From: Fructobacillus americanaquae
Lineage (GTDB): Bacteria; Bacillota; Bacilli; Lactobacillales; Lactobacillaceae
DNA length: 64,000 nucleotides
Reading direction: 5' to 3'
Assembly: GCF_024029775.1 (NCBI RefSeq)
Contig: NZ_CP097122.1
Coordinates: 554,501 to 618,500, forward strand
Numbering within the stretch: the first letter of the stretch is position 1; each line of letters starts with the position of its first letter. The notes beneath the pieces are model-generated. The model was not told the DNA's origin and searched no databases. It saw only the letters and a list, made by a program, of their open reading frames with translations. The position numbers and the translations under genes were made by a program. This document shows, piece by piece, positions 1 to 9,397 of this stretch.

Positions 1-223
1 TTTCCTTGCCACAATGCATCAACAACATTTTGCTAGTGCCAACAAGTAAGATAAAATAGAGAATAATGACAAATGAGCCCCATATTAACTGGCACGAAAA
101 GTGACGGTTAAAAAACTAATTTTTCTCGTCCAATTAAGCGAAAGAATCAAAGCACCGTTAACAGCGCTAATTTTTCATTTCTCAACTCGAACATTCAAAA
201 GCCATCGTTAATCAGGAAAACAA

Positions 224-1645
224 ATGACAAAAACAAGTATCATGTGGTTTCGCAGGGACCTGCGGCTCACCGACAACCAGGCATTACAGGCCGCCATACA
301 AAATAGCGATCAGGTCATCTTGATCTTTATTATTGACCCACAGCAAGTTCAAAACGATGCAAGCGTCAACCAAAGTGCCTTTTTTGCTAGTGTCTTACAT
401 TTTAAAGAGTCCCTTGCCAAAGACAATCTCACCCTCTTAATTCAAACTGGTTCAGTGATTGATATTGTCACAGAAATCAAAGCAAAAGTCCCTTCAGTCG
501 GCGACATCTACCTGAATTTCGATGAGCGTGGTTACGGTCGCAAAAGGGACCAGCAAACCATCCGCTACCTTTCACAAAAACTTGGTATCGTTGCCCACCC
601 CTTTTTGGACTTTACGCTAACCAGCGCTTCAGCAATCAAAAAGCAAGACGGAAGCGCCTATCAAATCTTTACCCCCTACTATAAAAAATGGCTAACCTCT
701 AAAAAAGATCAGCCATTGCCGGCTCTAGCCAGCATTGAAATTAGTCATAAACAGCTGGCAGAACCTTTCACAGACCACCTTGACGACCTCAAAAAGTTAA
801 TCAATCAAAACCACAGCTACGCCTACCAAGACAGTCTTGGTGAGCAACAAGCTGCCAACACTTTAGCGGACTTCGTCTCTCACAAATTAGTCTACTACGA
901 CCAGAACCGAGACTTTCCAGCCCTCGATGGTACGAGCCATTTATCACGGTACTTAAGAACTGGTGAAATTTCGATCCGAACGGTTTACGATGCGGTCAGC
1001 CGAAAACCAGCTAGTCTAGGCAAAGAGACCTTTATCAAGGAACTCTGCTGGCGCGACTTTTATAATATGATTTACACCATTTACCCTGACCAAAAGAACC
1101 AGGCTGTGAACACAAAGTTTCAAAACATCCCCTGGATCAACGATGAGGCACAGTTTGAAGCCTGGAAAAACGGCACAACCGGCTTTCCAATTATCGATGC
1201 GGCTATGCAGCAATTGAACCAAACTGGTTGGCTTCATAACCGCTTACGAATGATTGTTGCCTCCTTTTTAACCAAGGACTTACTGATTAATTGGACATGG
1301 GGCGAGCAATACTTCCAAGAAAAACTAGTCGATTATGATCCTGCTAGCAACATCGGTGGCTGGCAGTGGGCTGCTTCAACCGGCACGGACAGTGTCCCTT
1401 ATTTTCGCATTTTTAATCCGTTCACCCAGGCCGAAAAATTTGATCCGGATGCTCAATTTATTAAGCAATACATCCCGGCACTGGCTGCTTTGCCAGCCGA
1501 TAAAATCCACCACATCGACCGCCTGAGCGATGCAGACCAGCAAAAATACCAAGTAATCCTTGGAAAAGATTATCCAAAACCAATCGTCGATCATGCCCTC
1601 GCCCGCAAGCGGGCAATCGCTAGCTATAAGAATTTAAATGCATAA
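224..1645 (+). CDS. phr: Deoxyribodipyrimidine photo-lyase
   Basis: A 473-aa flavoprotein that repairs UV-induced cyclobutane pyrimidine dimers with light energy. The N-terminus (MWFRRDLRLTDN, about residues 7-18) is the typical start of the photolyase/cryptochrome antenna domain. The C-terminal half carries the FAD-binding signature: KELCWRDFY near residue 273, and the block NIGGWQWAASTGTD followed by PYFRIFNP near 380-402. Length is normal for a class I bacterial photolyase. The ATG at 224 follows AGGAAAACAA, a usable ribosome site. It stands alone with its own terminator. Cryptochrome-like alternatives are unlikely given the intact repair-type motifs. Confidence 0.95.
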   Translation: MTKTSIMWFRRDLRLTDNQALQAAIQNSDQVILIFIIDPQQVQNDASVNQSAFFASVLHFKESLAKDNLTLLIQTGSVIDIVTEIKAKVPSVGDIYLNFDERGYGRKRDQQTIRYLSQKLGIVAHPFLDFTLTSASAIKKQDGSAYQIFTPYYKKWLTSKKDQPLPALASIEISHKQLAEPFTDHLDDLKKLINQNHSYAYQDSLGEQQAANTLADFVSHKLVYYDQNRDFPALDGTSHLSRYLRTGEISIRTVYDAVSRKPASLGKETFIKELCWRDFYNMIYTIYPDQKNQAVNTKFQNIPWINDEAQFEAWKNGTTGFPIIDAAMQQLNQTGWLHNRLRMIVASFLTKDLLINWTWGEQYFQEKLVDYDPASNIGGWQWAASTGTDSVPYFRIFNPFTQAEKFDPDAQFIKQYIPALAALPADKIHHIDRLSDADQQKYQVILGKDYPKPIVDHALARKRAIASYKNLNA

Positions 1646-1686
1646 AGGGAGAAGGAACCGGTCAGTTGGTTTCTTTTCCTTTTTTA
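1645..1686 (+). terminator. Rho-independent terminator of phr
   Basis: A stem of about 12 bp (GGAGAAGGAACC against GGTTTCTTTTCC) is followed by a T run right after the photolyase stop. Confidence 0.75.
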
Positions 1687-1694
1687 ACATATCT

Positions 1695-2183
1695 TTAATG
1701 AGCTAAATCAGCTATGATTTTTCGAACAACGGTTTCTTGGTCAAGACTCACGGCAATAATCCTTTCACCTGCAACCTGTAATAAATCATGGGGTAAAAAC
1801 CACTTTGCTAAATCAACCTCATTAAAGCCAGGGTTCTTTTTTTCTTGATGTCGCTTGACTGTCTCCTCAAATGGCAAATCATAATAATAAATAAAGCTTT
1901 GGTCAGCCTGTTCAATTAGTTCGGACAGCATTTTGCCATATTTCGCAGCTGGGAGAATCCCCTCAATAATTGTGTAACGACAATTTTTAATCCCAAACAA
2001 AGCAATCTCCTTGATTAGATTAATTGATAGATTTTTGGGTACATCTTTCACTCTTAGCATTGTCCGGCGGACATAGTCTTGCGGAATTAATAAATTATTT
2101 TCACCAAGTTGTTCATGTAATGCATTCGCAGTGACCGTTTTGCCACTACCCGAATTTCCTCGAATCACAATTAACTTTCCCAT
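1695..2183 (-). CDS. Small P-loop kinase-like ATPase
   Basis: A 162-aa protein with a textbook Walker A motif, GNSGSGKT, at residues 9-16. Next comes a pattern typical of AAA_33/zeta-like small-molecule kinases: IPQDYVRR after strand 2, and IIEGILP in the middle, resembling a substrate or Walker B-like strand. A lid-like ETVKRHQEKK segment lies near 108-117. The substrate cannot be told from sequence; uridine-kinase-like and phosphotransferase-type annotations are both common for this family. It is convergent with phr and transcribed alone. Confidence 0.75.
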   Translation of the reverse strand: MGKLIVIRGNSGSGKTVTANALHEQLGENNLLIPQDYVRRTMLRVKDVPKNLSINLIKEIALFGIKNCRYTIIEGILPAAKYGKMLSELIEQADQSFIYYYDLPFEETVKRHQEKKNPGFNEVDLAKWFLPHDLLQVAGERIIAVSLDQETVVRKIIADLAH

Positions 2184-2374
2184 TTATATTACCTCCATCA
2201 CCATCTCATTGTTCCCAATATATCAATCAAAGACCACACGCCAATACCATGTCACTTCGAATAAAGCAGAGCCATTGCAATATCATTTTGTTAATACTAT
2301 CAGCAATGTTTTTAATATAATAGTTCTAAACAAGGGCTAATTTAGCACTTTTAATAAAATTTTTATCATTTTTG

Positions 2375-2403
2375 TTGACAAGGAAGCGAACATCTTGTAG
2401 TAT
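2375..2403 (+). promoter_or_regulatory. Sigma-70 promoter of the methionine uptake operon
   Basis: A consensus -35 TTGACA (2375-2380), a 17-bp spacer and a -10 TAGTAT (2398-2403) place transcription start near 2410, just upstream of the T-box leader. Confidence 0.8.
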
Positions 2404-2409
2404 AGACAC

Positions 2410-2712
2410 ATCATATCAAACAAGTTGATCAGGAAAGTAAAAAGTACCCTTAGCCTAGAGACTTACCGGTTGGTGCAAGGTAAGGTAAGGAAGCTTTTGA
2501 AAATGACCTGTGATTGGCAACTACGACTCGGTTTACCGTTAGTAGTTGACGGATTGGCCCTCGTTACTTGGGCACACCATTCGGCTAGGATCATTCCCCG
2601 GGGCCCGATGGTTAGTGAGCAGCCTCGAGGTAACTTTGGGCAAAAACTCAGAATGGTAACGCGAAAGTCGCTTCTGTCTTAAATCTTAAAGATAGAAGTG
2701 GCTTTTTTTGTT
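2410..2712 (+). promoter_or_regulatory. Methionine T-box riboswitch (metQ leader)
   Basis: A tRNA-sensing leader that reads uncharged tRNA-Met and allows transcription into the uptake operon. Stem I is visible: the AGAGA bulge near 2456 and the apical GGTTGGTGCAA at about 2468-2478. The specifier loop GAAAATGA carries codon ATG at 2503-2505. Flanking GTTGATCAGG and CCTGTGATTGGCAAC can form the basal helix. A degenerate T-box (GAATGGTAACGCG, 2651-2663) precedes a terminator hairpin (GCTTCTGTCTT/AAGATAGAAGTGGC) with a T run ending near 2709. The T-box deviates from AGGGTGGTACCGCG at several bases. An ORF across this leader is not a gene. Confidence 0.88.
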
Positions 2713-2761
2713 GCTAAAATTAAAATCAAGACATCAGAATAAAAGGAGATAATAGCAAAAA

Positions 2762-3601
2762 ATGTCAAAAAAAGGTTGGTTGATTTCTGGTATCGCAGTT
2801 GTCGCAGTCGCAGCACTAGCTTATACAAGCTTCGGCAATCACGGTACGAGTAGTAATAAAACGGTGACAGTCGGCATTATGTCAGCGAACAAAGATGACG
2901 ATGATATTTGGAAGAGCGTTGCCCAAACGGCTAAGGATAAGTACGGTATAACGATTAAGTTCAAGCAGTTCTCCGATTACTCACAGCCAAACAAGGCTTT
3001 GCAAAACGGCGACATTGATTTGAACTCTTTCCAGCACTACGCCTTCTTAGATGCTTATAACCAAAAGAACGGCAACGAATTAACCTCAATCGGTGAAACC
3101 GCCATTAGCCCAATCCGATTATATTCCAACACATACAAGAATGTCAGCGACTTTAAAAATGGTGACACCATTGTCGTTCCAAATGACCCATCAAACGAAA
3201 GTCGGGCCCTTTACCTCTTAAAGTACGCTGGGTTAATTGAGTTGAAATCAGGATTGACGCTCGCAACAACTAAGGACATCACCGCAAATCCAAAGGATTT
3301 GAAGATTAAGGAAGTTTCCGCCGATCAAACTGCTCGCAACCTTCCTGACGTTCAAGGCGCCGTCATCAATGGTAATTATGCCCAGTCAGCTGGCCTAAAG
3401 TACCAGGATGCCATCTTCGTGGAACCTTTGAACAAGGATTCACACCAGTGGGTCAACATCATCGTTGCCCAAAAGAAGAACAAGAACAAGAAAATTTACC
3501 AAGACGTTGTCAAGGCTTACCAAACAAGCAAGACCAAGCAATTGATCAAGGAAAAGTATGGTGAATCAGAAGTTGCCGCTTGGGACAAGCAATTTAATTA
3601 A
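2762..3601 (+). CDS. metQ: Methionine ABC transporter substrate-binding protein, copy 1
   Basis: A 279-aa NlpA/MetQ-family binding protein for D/L-methionine, acting outside the membrane with MetN and MetP. Family hallmarks are FSDYSQPNKAL near residue 75, DLNSFQHYAFLD near 93, and the AVINGNYAQSAG segment near 200. The N-terminus (residues 5-23) is a hydrophobic helix with no lipobox cysteine, so the protein is probably held by an uncleaved membrane anchor rather than a lipid. The start follows AGGAGATAATAGCAAAA. It is the first gene after the Met T-box. Confidence 0.92.
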   Translation: MSKKGWLISGIAVVAVAALAYTSFGNHGTSSNKTVTVGIMSANKDDDDIWKSVAQTAKDKYGITIKFKQFSDYSQPNKALQNGDIDLNSFQHYAFLDAYNQKNGNELTSIGETAISPIRLYSNTYKNVSDFKNGDTIVVPNDPSNESRALYLLKYAGLIELKSGLTLATTKDITANPKDLKIKEVSADQTARNLPDVQGAVINGNYAQSAGLKYQDAIFVEPLNKDSHQWVNIIVAQKKNKNKKIYQDVVKAYQTSKTKQLIKEKYGESEVAAWDKQFN

Positions 3602-3637
3602 AATGATTCGATAATATAGGAAAGAGAGAAAAATATT

Positions 3638-4477
3638 ATGAGTGCAAAAAAGACGATTATTGGAATTGTAGCCGCCGCAGCCATTGTCGGCATTGGTTAC
3701 TTCAGTTTCTTTAACCACGGTAGCCAGGGTGACAAAGTGGTTAAGATTGGGGTCATGAACGGTGACAAATCAGAAGACCAAATCTGGGCAGAAGCCGCCA
3801 AGACTGCCAAAGATAAGTATGGCATTACTTTGAAGACAGTTAAGTTCTCCGACTACTCACAGCCAAACAAGGCTTTGAGTCACCACGACATCGACTTGAA
3901 CGCCTTCCAAAACTACCCATTCTTGGAAAACTGGAATAAAGCTAACAAAACGGGCATTGTTTCAATCGGTGACACCTGGACAACACCATTACGTTTATAT
4001 TCAGACAAGTATAAGTCAATCCAAGACATCCCTGATGGTAGCCAAATCGCCGTTGCCAACGATGTGACGAACGAAAACCGGGGTATCCACCTCTTGGCTG
4101 AAGCTGGTTTGATCAAGGTCAAGGACACCAACAAGGCCACACCAAACGATATCACCTCAAACCCTAAGAACTTGAAGATTGTCCCAGTCGATGCTTCACA
4201 AACTGCAACGTCATTGAAGGACCCTAAGTTTGCCGGCGCTGTGATTAACACGAACTTTGCTAAGTCAGCAGGAATCGACTTCAACACTGCTATCTACGTT
4301 GAAGGTTTGAACAAGAACACAACGCAGTTCTTTAACTTCGTTGCGGCCAACAAGTCCGATAAGGATAAGAAAATTTACAAGGACGTTGTCAAGTCTATCC
4401 AAACTGCTAAGACCAAGGAATTGGTTCAGAAGAACTACAACGGTGCCGAAATCACTGTTTGGGATTACAAGAAGTAA
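3638..4477 (+). CDS. metQ: Methionine ABC transporter substrate-binding protein, copy 2
   Basis: A 279-aa paralog of the preceding gene, the same length and clearly homologous throughout (FSDYSQPNKAL, DLNAFQNYPFLE, AVINTNFAKSAG). It too starts with a hydrophobic helix (about residues 5-25) and lacks a lipobox cysteine. The 36-bp gap carries an AAAGAGAG ribosome site, so the two are co-transcribed. The pair is a tandem duplication that has diverged; the copies may differ in affinity or in preference for methionine derivatives, but the sequence does not show which. Confidence 0.92.
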   Translation: MSAKKTIIGIVAAAAIVGIGYFSFFNHGSQGDKVVKIGVMNGDKSEDQIWAEAAKTAKDKYGITLKTVKFSDYSQPNKALSHHDIDLNAFQNYPFLENWNKANKTGIVSIGDTWTTPLRLYSDKYKSIQDIPDGSQIAVANDVTNENRGIHLLAEAGLIKVKDTNKATPNDITSNPKNLKIVPVDASQTATSLKDPKFAGAVINTNFAKSAGIDFNTAIYVEGLNKNTTQFFNFVAANKSDKDKKIYKDVVKSIQTAKTKELVQKNYNGAEITVWDYKK

Positions 4478-4537
4478 TTCAATCATGCGGGCTTGTCCCG
4501 CGTACATATAATGACCACCACGAAAGGAAAATTACTC

Positions 4538-5875
4538 ATGTCAAATCGTCAAGAAGAATACCTCACTTTTTTAAAAGAATTGATTGCCCTCCCCAGTGTT
4601 TCAGCAAAGCACGAAAAATTACCCGAAACGGCTGCCCTTCTGGGGCAAGCTTTGGAAAAGCTTGGTGGCCATGTTGAAGTCGACGACAGTTACTTTGCAC
4701 CGCTGGTCATCGCGCACTTTCACAGTAACCAAGCCGATGCAAAGAACCTCATTATTTATAACCACTATGACGTTCAGCCAGCAGAACCCTTCAATCTTTG
4801 GGACCAAGACCCTTGGACTTTAACTGAAAAAGATGGTCATCTGATTGGTCGCGGTGTTGATGACGATAAAGGTAATATCACGGCCCGTTTCACAGCCTTA
4901 GCTGAATACTTAGACGAAAACGATGGCCAATTGCCCGTCAACATTACCTTCCTAATTGAAGGTTCCGAAGAAACTGCCTCACAACACTTGGACGATTACT
5001 TAGCTAAGCACCCAGAACTAAAAGCTGATTTAATCATCTGGGAGTCCGGTAATAAAGACGACCAGGGACAAATTGAACTTGGTGGTGGTAATAAGGGAAT
5101 TGTAACTTTCGATGTGACGGCCAAGACAGCCGACAGCGACCTCCATTCCTCGTTAGCAACCGTTGTGGATTCTGCTGCTTGGCGTTTAAGTCAAGGACTG
5201 GCGACCCTCTTTGATCCAAAAACTGGACGCATTCAAGTTCCTGGCTTCTATGAGGATGTCATTGCCCCTAACCAGCGAGAAAAGGACTTGGTTGCCGCTC
5301 TACCAGGCACCAAGGAAGAATTTGTTAGGGGCCACCAAATCACTGCCCCGCTGTTGACCGACAAGCGTGGAGACGATTGGAAAAAAGCCCTGTACTTCGA
5401 ACCAAGTATTAATATCGAGGGAATCTCATCTGGCTACGAAGGCCAGGGTGTTAAGACGGTTCTACCAGCGGAAGCAACCGCTAAATTAGAAGCTCGCCTT
5501 GTGCCTGGCATGGATCCAGACAAAACCTTAAAACAAATTCAAAACTTTTTGGCCGACCAGGGCTTCGCTGATTTAACAGTCACAAAGACCCTTGGTCAAC
5601 CAGGCTACCGGTCAGACATGTCGGATCCTGAAATCGAAAAAGTCATTGACTTGGCCAAGGACTTTTATCCCGGTGAACCCGTTGTTTCCCCAACCTCACC
5701 AGGGACCGGCCCAATGGCCTATGTCAACAATGCTATCAAGGCCCCCATTATTTCTTTGGGGGTCGGCTACCAAGGCGCCTTAGACCATGCTCCAAATGAA
5801 AACATCCGCCTAACTGATTACGAAGACAACATAAAATTTGTTAAACTAATCATTGGTAGTTATGCTAATCACTAG
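4538..5875 (+). CDS. M20-family metallopeptidase in the methionine uptake operon
   Basis: About 445 aa when started at the ATG at 4538, which follows AAAGGAAAATTACTC; the upstream in-frame start at 4493 has no comparable site. M20 dizinc-site motifs are in order: YNHYDVQP (His/Asp), GRGVDDDKG (bridging Asp), EGSEETAS (Glu pair) and a late LDHAPNE histidine. The family hydrolyses dipeptides or N-acylated amino acids. Its position between metQ2 and metN suggests it releases methionine from an imported peptide or N-acyl derivative; that is inference. PepV-like dipeptidase or desuccinylase-type annotations are the alternatives. Confidence 0.85.
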   Translation: MSNRQEEYLTFLKELIALPSVSAKHEKLPETAALLGQALEKLGGHVEVDDSYFAPLVIAHFHSNQADAKNLIIYNHYDVQPAEPFNLWDQDPWTLTEKDGHLIGRGVDDDKGNITARFTALAEYLDENDGQLPVNITFLIEGSEETASQHLDDYLAKHPELKADLIIWESGNKDDQGQIELGGGNKGIVTFDVTAKTADSDLHSSLATVVDSAAWRLSQGLATLFDPKTGRIQVPGFYEDVIAPNQREKDLVAALPGTKEEFVRGHQITAPLLTDKRGDDWKKALYFEPSINIEGISSGYEGQGVKTVLPAEATAKLEARLVPGMDPDKTLKQIQNFLADQGFADLTVTKTLGQPGYRSDMSDPEIEKVIDLAKDFYPGEPVVSPTSPGTGPMAYVNNAIKAPIISLGVGYQGALDHAPNENIRLTDYEDNIKFVKLIIGSYANH

Positions 5876-5917
5876 CAGCAAACAGAAAGGAAAGTGCGTA
5901 AGCACCAGAATTTATCA

Positions 5918-7009
5918 ATGACGAATCCAATTATTTCTTTAAAAAATATTGATGTGACCTTCCAACAAAAGAAGCGAACCATTGAGGCGGTTAAAAACGT
6001 TTCCATTGACGTGAACCGCGGAGATGTCTTCGGAATTGTTGGTTATTCCGGAGCTGGTAAGTCCACTTTGGTCCGGGTGATTAACCTGCTCCAGGTTCCA
6101 ACGAATGGCCGGGTCATCGTTAATGGCGAAACATTCTTTGACAATCAAGGTACTGGTAAAACCGGTGTCCAAATTAAGGCAAATGAGCTGCGCGACCGTC
6201 GCCGCAAGATTGGCATGATTTTTCAACACTTTAACTTACTCAACGAGCGTACGGTAGCCGAAAACGTTGCCTTCGCCTTGCAGCACAGCCCATTAAAGGC
6301 CGACGAAAAGAAGGCAAAGGTTGCTGAATTGCTTGAACTAGTCGAATTGACTGATCGAGCCGACCAGTTCCCTGCTCAACTTTCAGGTGGGCAAAAGCAA
6401 CGTGTCGCCATTGCTCGTGCCTTAGCCAATGATCCTGAAATTTTGATTTCAGATGAAGCAACCTCTGCCTTGGATCCAAAGACAACCAACCAAATTTTGG
6501 CCCTCTTGAAGAAATTAAACCAGCAATACAACTTGACCATTCTTTTGATTACCCACGAAATGGATGCGGTCAAGGAAGTCGCCAACAAGGTTGCGGTAAT
6601 GCAAGATGGTCAAGTCCTGGAAGAAGGTTCAACTTTGGATATCTTTACTAAGCCACAGGCCGCCTTAACGAAAGAATTTATTGAAACCGCCACAAACCAG
6701 GACAAGGCTTTGGCAACGATTGGTGAATCGGATGCCATTACATCCTTAAACGACAACGAAATTTTTGCCCGTCTAACTTACTCTGGTAACAGTACAAATG
6801 AACCATTGATTACCACCCTTTATCAGAAGTATGAAGTTGTCGCCAACATCTTGTACGGTAACGTTGAGATTCTCCAAGGAACTGAAGTTGGTTCTCTGTT
6901 AGTCATCCTCTCTGGCTCAGCCAACGGTTTGGCTGCCGGCTTGCAGTCCTTAAAAGACCAAGGCGTTACTGTTGATATCTTGAAAGGAAAGGAAAGCAAG
7001 CATGAGTAA
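5918..7009 (+). CDS. metN: Methionine ABC transporter ATP-binding protein
   Basis: The energising subunit of the methionine importer: Walker [10 protein letters not shown] (residues 42-50 from ATG 5918), ABC signature [15 protein letters not shown], Walker [13 protein letters not shown] and switch histidine ITHEMD. The C-terminal 100 residues match the NIL/ACT-like domain through which MetN is inhibited by methionine. The start is uncertain: an in-frame GTG at 5894 lies only two bases after AAAGGA, while the ATG at 5918 fits the family N-terminus ([11 protein letters not shown]). It overlaps metP by 8 bp. Confidence 0.93.
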   Translation: MTNPIISLKNIDVTFQQKKRTIEAVKNVSIDVNRGDVFGIVGYSGAGKSTLVRVINLLQVPTNGRVIVNGETFFDNQGTGKTGVQIKANELRDRRRKIGMIFQHFNLLNERTVAENVAFALQHSPLKADEKKAKVAELLELVELTDRADQFPAQLSGGQKQRVAIARALANDPEILISDEATSALDPKTTNQILALLKKLNQQYNLTILLITHEMDAVKEVANKVAVMQDGQVLEEGSTLDIFTKPQAALTKEFIETATNQDKALATIGESDAITSLNDNEIFARLTYSGNSTNEPLITTLYQKYEVVANILYGNVEILQGTEVGSLLVILSGSANGLAAGLQSLKDQGVTVDILKGKESKHE

Positions 7010-7697
7010 TTGGTTTTCACAAACATTTCCAAACGTCGTTTATCAAGGCTGGTCTGGTGATACTGGTTGGTTAACAGCGATTAACCAAACAATCTTTATG
7101 ACCTTCTGGTCTGCTATCTTCGGGGGTCTCTTGGGCTTAATCTTTGGTTTTGGCCTCGTTGTGACAAGTCCTCGTGGCATTACCCCCAACAAGGTTCTTT
7201 TCTGGATTTTTGATAAGATTGTTTCGATTTTCCGAGCAATTCCATTCATTATCCTTTTGGCCTTCATTGCCCCCGTTACAAAAACCATTGTTGGAACGCA
7301 AATTGGTTCTACTGCCGCTTTGGTCCCATTGTCATTGGGCGTCTTCCCCTTCTACGCCCGGCAGGTTCAGGTTGCCTTGACTGAAGTTGATGCCGGGATT
7401 GTCGAAGCTGCCCAGGCCGTTGGAGCTTCCTTTAGCGAAATCGTCTTTGGCGTCTACCTCCGCGAAGGTCGGTCCGAGTTGATTCGGGTGTCAACGGTGA
7501 CGTTGATTTCCTTGATTGGATTAACAGCCATGGCCGGTGCCATCGGTGCCGGTGGTCTTGGAAACATGGCGATTGCTTACGGTTACAACCGTTTCGCCAA
7601 TGACACGACCTTAGTGGCCACTTTCTTGGTTCTTGTCCTCGTCTTGATTGTCCAAGTCGTGGGTGACTACCTGGCTAAGCGCTATAACCACAAATAA
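7002..7697 (+). CDS. metP: Methionine ABC transporter permease
   Basis: A 231-aa inner-membrane permease of the MetI/MetP type, with about five hydrophobic segments and the EAA loop ([24 protein letters not shown], about residues 129-152) that docks on MetN. It begins inside the last codons of metN (ATGA-type overlap), indicating translational coupling. It is the last gene of the T-box-controlled operon and is followed by a strong terminator. The alternative name metI is avoided here because a cystathionine gamma-synthase-type gene in the same window often carries that symbol. Confidence 0.92.
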   Translation: MSNWFSQTFPNVVYQGWSGDTGWLTAINQTIFMTFWSAIFGGLLGLIFGFGLVVTSPRGITPNKVLFWIFDKIVSIFRAIPFIILLAFIAPVTKTIVGTQIGSTAALVPLSLGVFPFYARQVQVALTEVDAGIVEAAQAVGASFSEIVFGVYLREGRSELIRVSTVTLISLIGLTAMAGAIGAGGLGNMAIAYGYNRFANDTTLVATFLVLVLVLIVQVVGDYLAKRYNHK

Positions 7698-7710
7698 AAA
7701 ATCAGTACAA

Positions 7711-7746
7711 AAGGAGCGCAACACAATGTGTTGCGCTCCTTTTTTG
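7711..7746 (+). terminator. Terminator of the methionine uptake operon
   Basis: A perfect 14-bp stem (AAGGAGCGCAACAC/GTGTTGCGCTCCTT) with a 4-base loop and a T run. Confidence 0.92.
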
Positions 7747-7765
7747 TCAAATGATTCACGGTTAG

Positions 7766-8464
7766 TTAGCGAGTCAACTGGAATTCAAAGCGATCGCCAA
7801 CATAGTATGAACGAACGTATTCAAAGGGGTGGTCTTCTTGATCATAAGAGACCTGACGAACGGCCAAAATTGGATCACCACGTTTAATTTGCAAGAAATC
7901 AGCTTGACGCTCCGTGGCCAATGCCGCTGTGACCGTTTGCTCGGCCCGACCTGGCTGAATACCGGCCTGGATTAAAGTGGCGTAGAGCGACTCTGTTAGG
8001 CTTGAACGAGTAAAATTATTCACCAGTTTTACGGGTAAGGTCGTCTGTTCCAACAAGATTGGCTCATCATCGCCCAAACGCAAGCGCTCCATCACCAAAA
8101 CTTCATCTTCTGGTTTGAGTTGCAAATGCTCTAATTCCGAAACGGATGGAGTCGTCACCTTATAAGAAACAGTCACAGTCTGGGCTTCCCGGCCTGATTT
8201 TTTCATCAACTCCGTAAAAGAAGTTACCCCTAGCGCCCGTTCTGAAACCTTTTTCTCAGCTACATAAGTTCCGGAACCAACACGGCGTTCCAAAATACCT
8301 TCGTCAACGAGGGTTTGAATCGCCTGACGGAGAGTCATCCGAGAAACGTGAAAGGATTCGGCCAAGTCACGTTCAGCCGGAAGACGTTTATTCGTCCCCC
8401 ATTCACCAGCTGCAATGCGCTGACGAATCTCATTATGAATCTCAATATAGCGTGGTATAGCCAT
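7766..8464 (-). CDS. GntR/HutC-family transcriptional regulator
   Basis: A 232-aa repressor-type protein. Residues 5-70 form a GntR winged helix-turn-helix (LPAERDLAESFHVSRMTLRQAIQTL, then the wing ERRVGSGTYV). The rest is a UTRA ligand-binding domain, with LLEQTTLPVKLV and the closing FEYVRSYYVGDRFEF. HutC-type regulators sense small molecules, often sugar phosphates or amino sugars; the ligand cannot be inferred. It is convergent with the met uptake operon and divergent from the tRNA-Gln locus, and no obvious target gene adjoins it. Confidence 0.88.
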   Translation of the reverse strand: MAIPRYIEIHNEIRQRIAAGEWGTNKRLPAERDLAESFHVSRMTLRQAIQTLVDEGILERRVGSGTYVAEKKVSERALGVTSFTELMKKSGREAQTVTVSYKVTTPSVSELEHLQLKPEDEVLVMERLRLGDDEPILLEQTTLPVKLVNNFTRSSLTESLYATLIQAGIQPGRAEQTVTAALATERQADFLQIKRGDPILAVRQVSYDQEDHPFEYVRSYYVGDRFEFQLTR

Positions 8465-8659
8465 AATTATTGCCGCTCCTGACTGTCATTATCGGTTGAA
8501 AACTAGGATACCCTGTTAACATCTCTTTTCTCATTATAATTGGTCTAGGCAAATATTTCAAATCACTCACTCTTTTTTACTAAATTTTTGATTCACGACG
8601 CTCCATCTAATTTTTCTGTAATTAATCTAAAAAAATTCCAGAAAAAATTCTAAAAATCC

Positions 8660-8688
8660 TTGCAAAATGAACGAAAAACGGGTAATAT
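8660..8688 (+). promoter_or_regulatory. Promoter of tRNA-Gln
   Basis: TTGCAA (8660-8665), a 17-bp spacer and TAATAT (8683-8688), with start expected a few bases before the tRNA. Confidence 0.75.
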
Positions 8689-8700
8689 ATATCAAGTAAT

Positions 8701-8772
8701 TGCCCCTTAGCCAAGCGGTAAGGCGGTGGCTTCTGGTGCCATTATGCGCTGGTTCGAATCCAGCAGGGGCAA
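8701..8772 (+). tRNA. tRNA-Gln (CTG)
   Basis: A cloverleaf is readable by eye: acceptor TGCCCCT/AGGGGCA, D arm GCCAAGCGGTAAGGC, anticodon stem GTGGC/GCCAT with loop TTCTGGT giving anticodon CTG, and T arm CTGG-TTCGAAT-CCAG. CCA is not encoded. It decodes CAG and complements the TTG isoacceptor at 31861-31932. Confidence 0.92.
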
Positions 8773-8785
8773 TACGATAACTTAG

Positions 8786-8820
8786 AAAAGGGCGGTCTTG
8801 CTAGTGTAAGGCCGCCTTTT
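8786..8820 (+). terminator. Terminator after tRNA-Gln
   Basis: A GC-rich stem, AAAAGGGCGGTCTT against AAGGCCGCCTTTT, ending in a short T run. Confidence 0.75.
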
Positions 8821-8888
8821 ATGTTATCTTGTTAGTATAGCGTAATTTCTTTACTAGGCTTCTAGTAGCAGACGAAATGGAGACAAAA

Positions 8889-9392
8889 GTGAACATCCGT
8901 CCTCTTGCTAAGCAAGATTTGCCCCATATCTACCAGCAAAAAAATTCACGGTCCGTGATGGCCCTCTGGTTTGAAGAACCCTTTAATTCCTTAGACGAAT
9001 TAACCATCCTCTATGACCGCCACGTCCTCGATCAAAGCGAACGACGTTTCGTGATTGAAGACGATAACCAATTCGTTGGTGTCGTTGAATTAATCGATAT
9101 CAATACGATTCACCGTCACTGTGAAATTCAAATCATTATTGACACTAAATTTCAGGGCCAAGGCTTGGCCCAAAAAGGTTTGCGGGCCGGGATTGAATAT
9201 GCCTTTTCTGTCTTAAACCTTCACAAGATTTACCTATACGTTGATGTAGAAAATCCAGCTGCCATCCACATTTATCAAAAATTTGGCTTTCAAGAAGAAG
9301 GTCGACTCAAAAAACACTACTTTGCCGAAGGACGTTACCATGATTCCTTAATGATGGGACTCTTCGCTAACGAATTTTATCAAGAAAAATAA
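8889..9392 (+). CDS. GNAT N-acetyltransferase, SpeG-like
   Basis: A 167-aa acetyl-CoA-dependent acetyltransferase when read from GTG 8889. That start has TGGAGA at 8878-8883 at good spacing; the in-frame ATG at 8877 overlaps this site and has none of its own. GNAT landmarks: CEIQIIIDTKFQGQGLAQKGL is the acetyl-CoA-binding beta4/alpha3 region, and NPAAIHIYQKFGFQEEGRLKKHYF the C-terminal motif B. The overall pattern resembles spermidine N-acetyltransferase, but the acceptor is not proven. It is followed after 5 bp by a TetR gene, probably co-transcribed. Confidence 0.85.
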   Translation: MNIRPLAKQDLPHIYQQKNSRSVMALWFEEPFNSLDELTILYDRHVLDQSERRFVIEDDNQFVGVVELIDINTIHRHCEIQIIIDTKFQGQGLAQKGLRAGIEYAFSVLNLHKIYLYVDVENPAAIHIYQKFGFQEEGRLKKHYFAEGRYHDSLMMGLFANEFYQEK

Positions 9393-9397
9393 TCATT

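Noticed and set aside
2425-2682. 85-codon open frame before metQ
   Set aside because: It lies entirely in the Met T-box leader, which explains the sequence.
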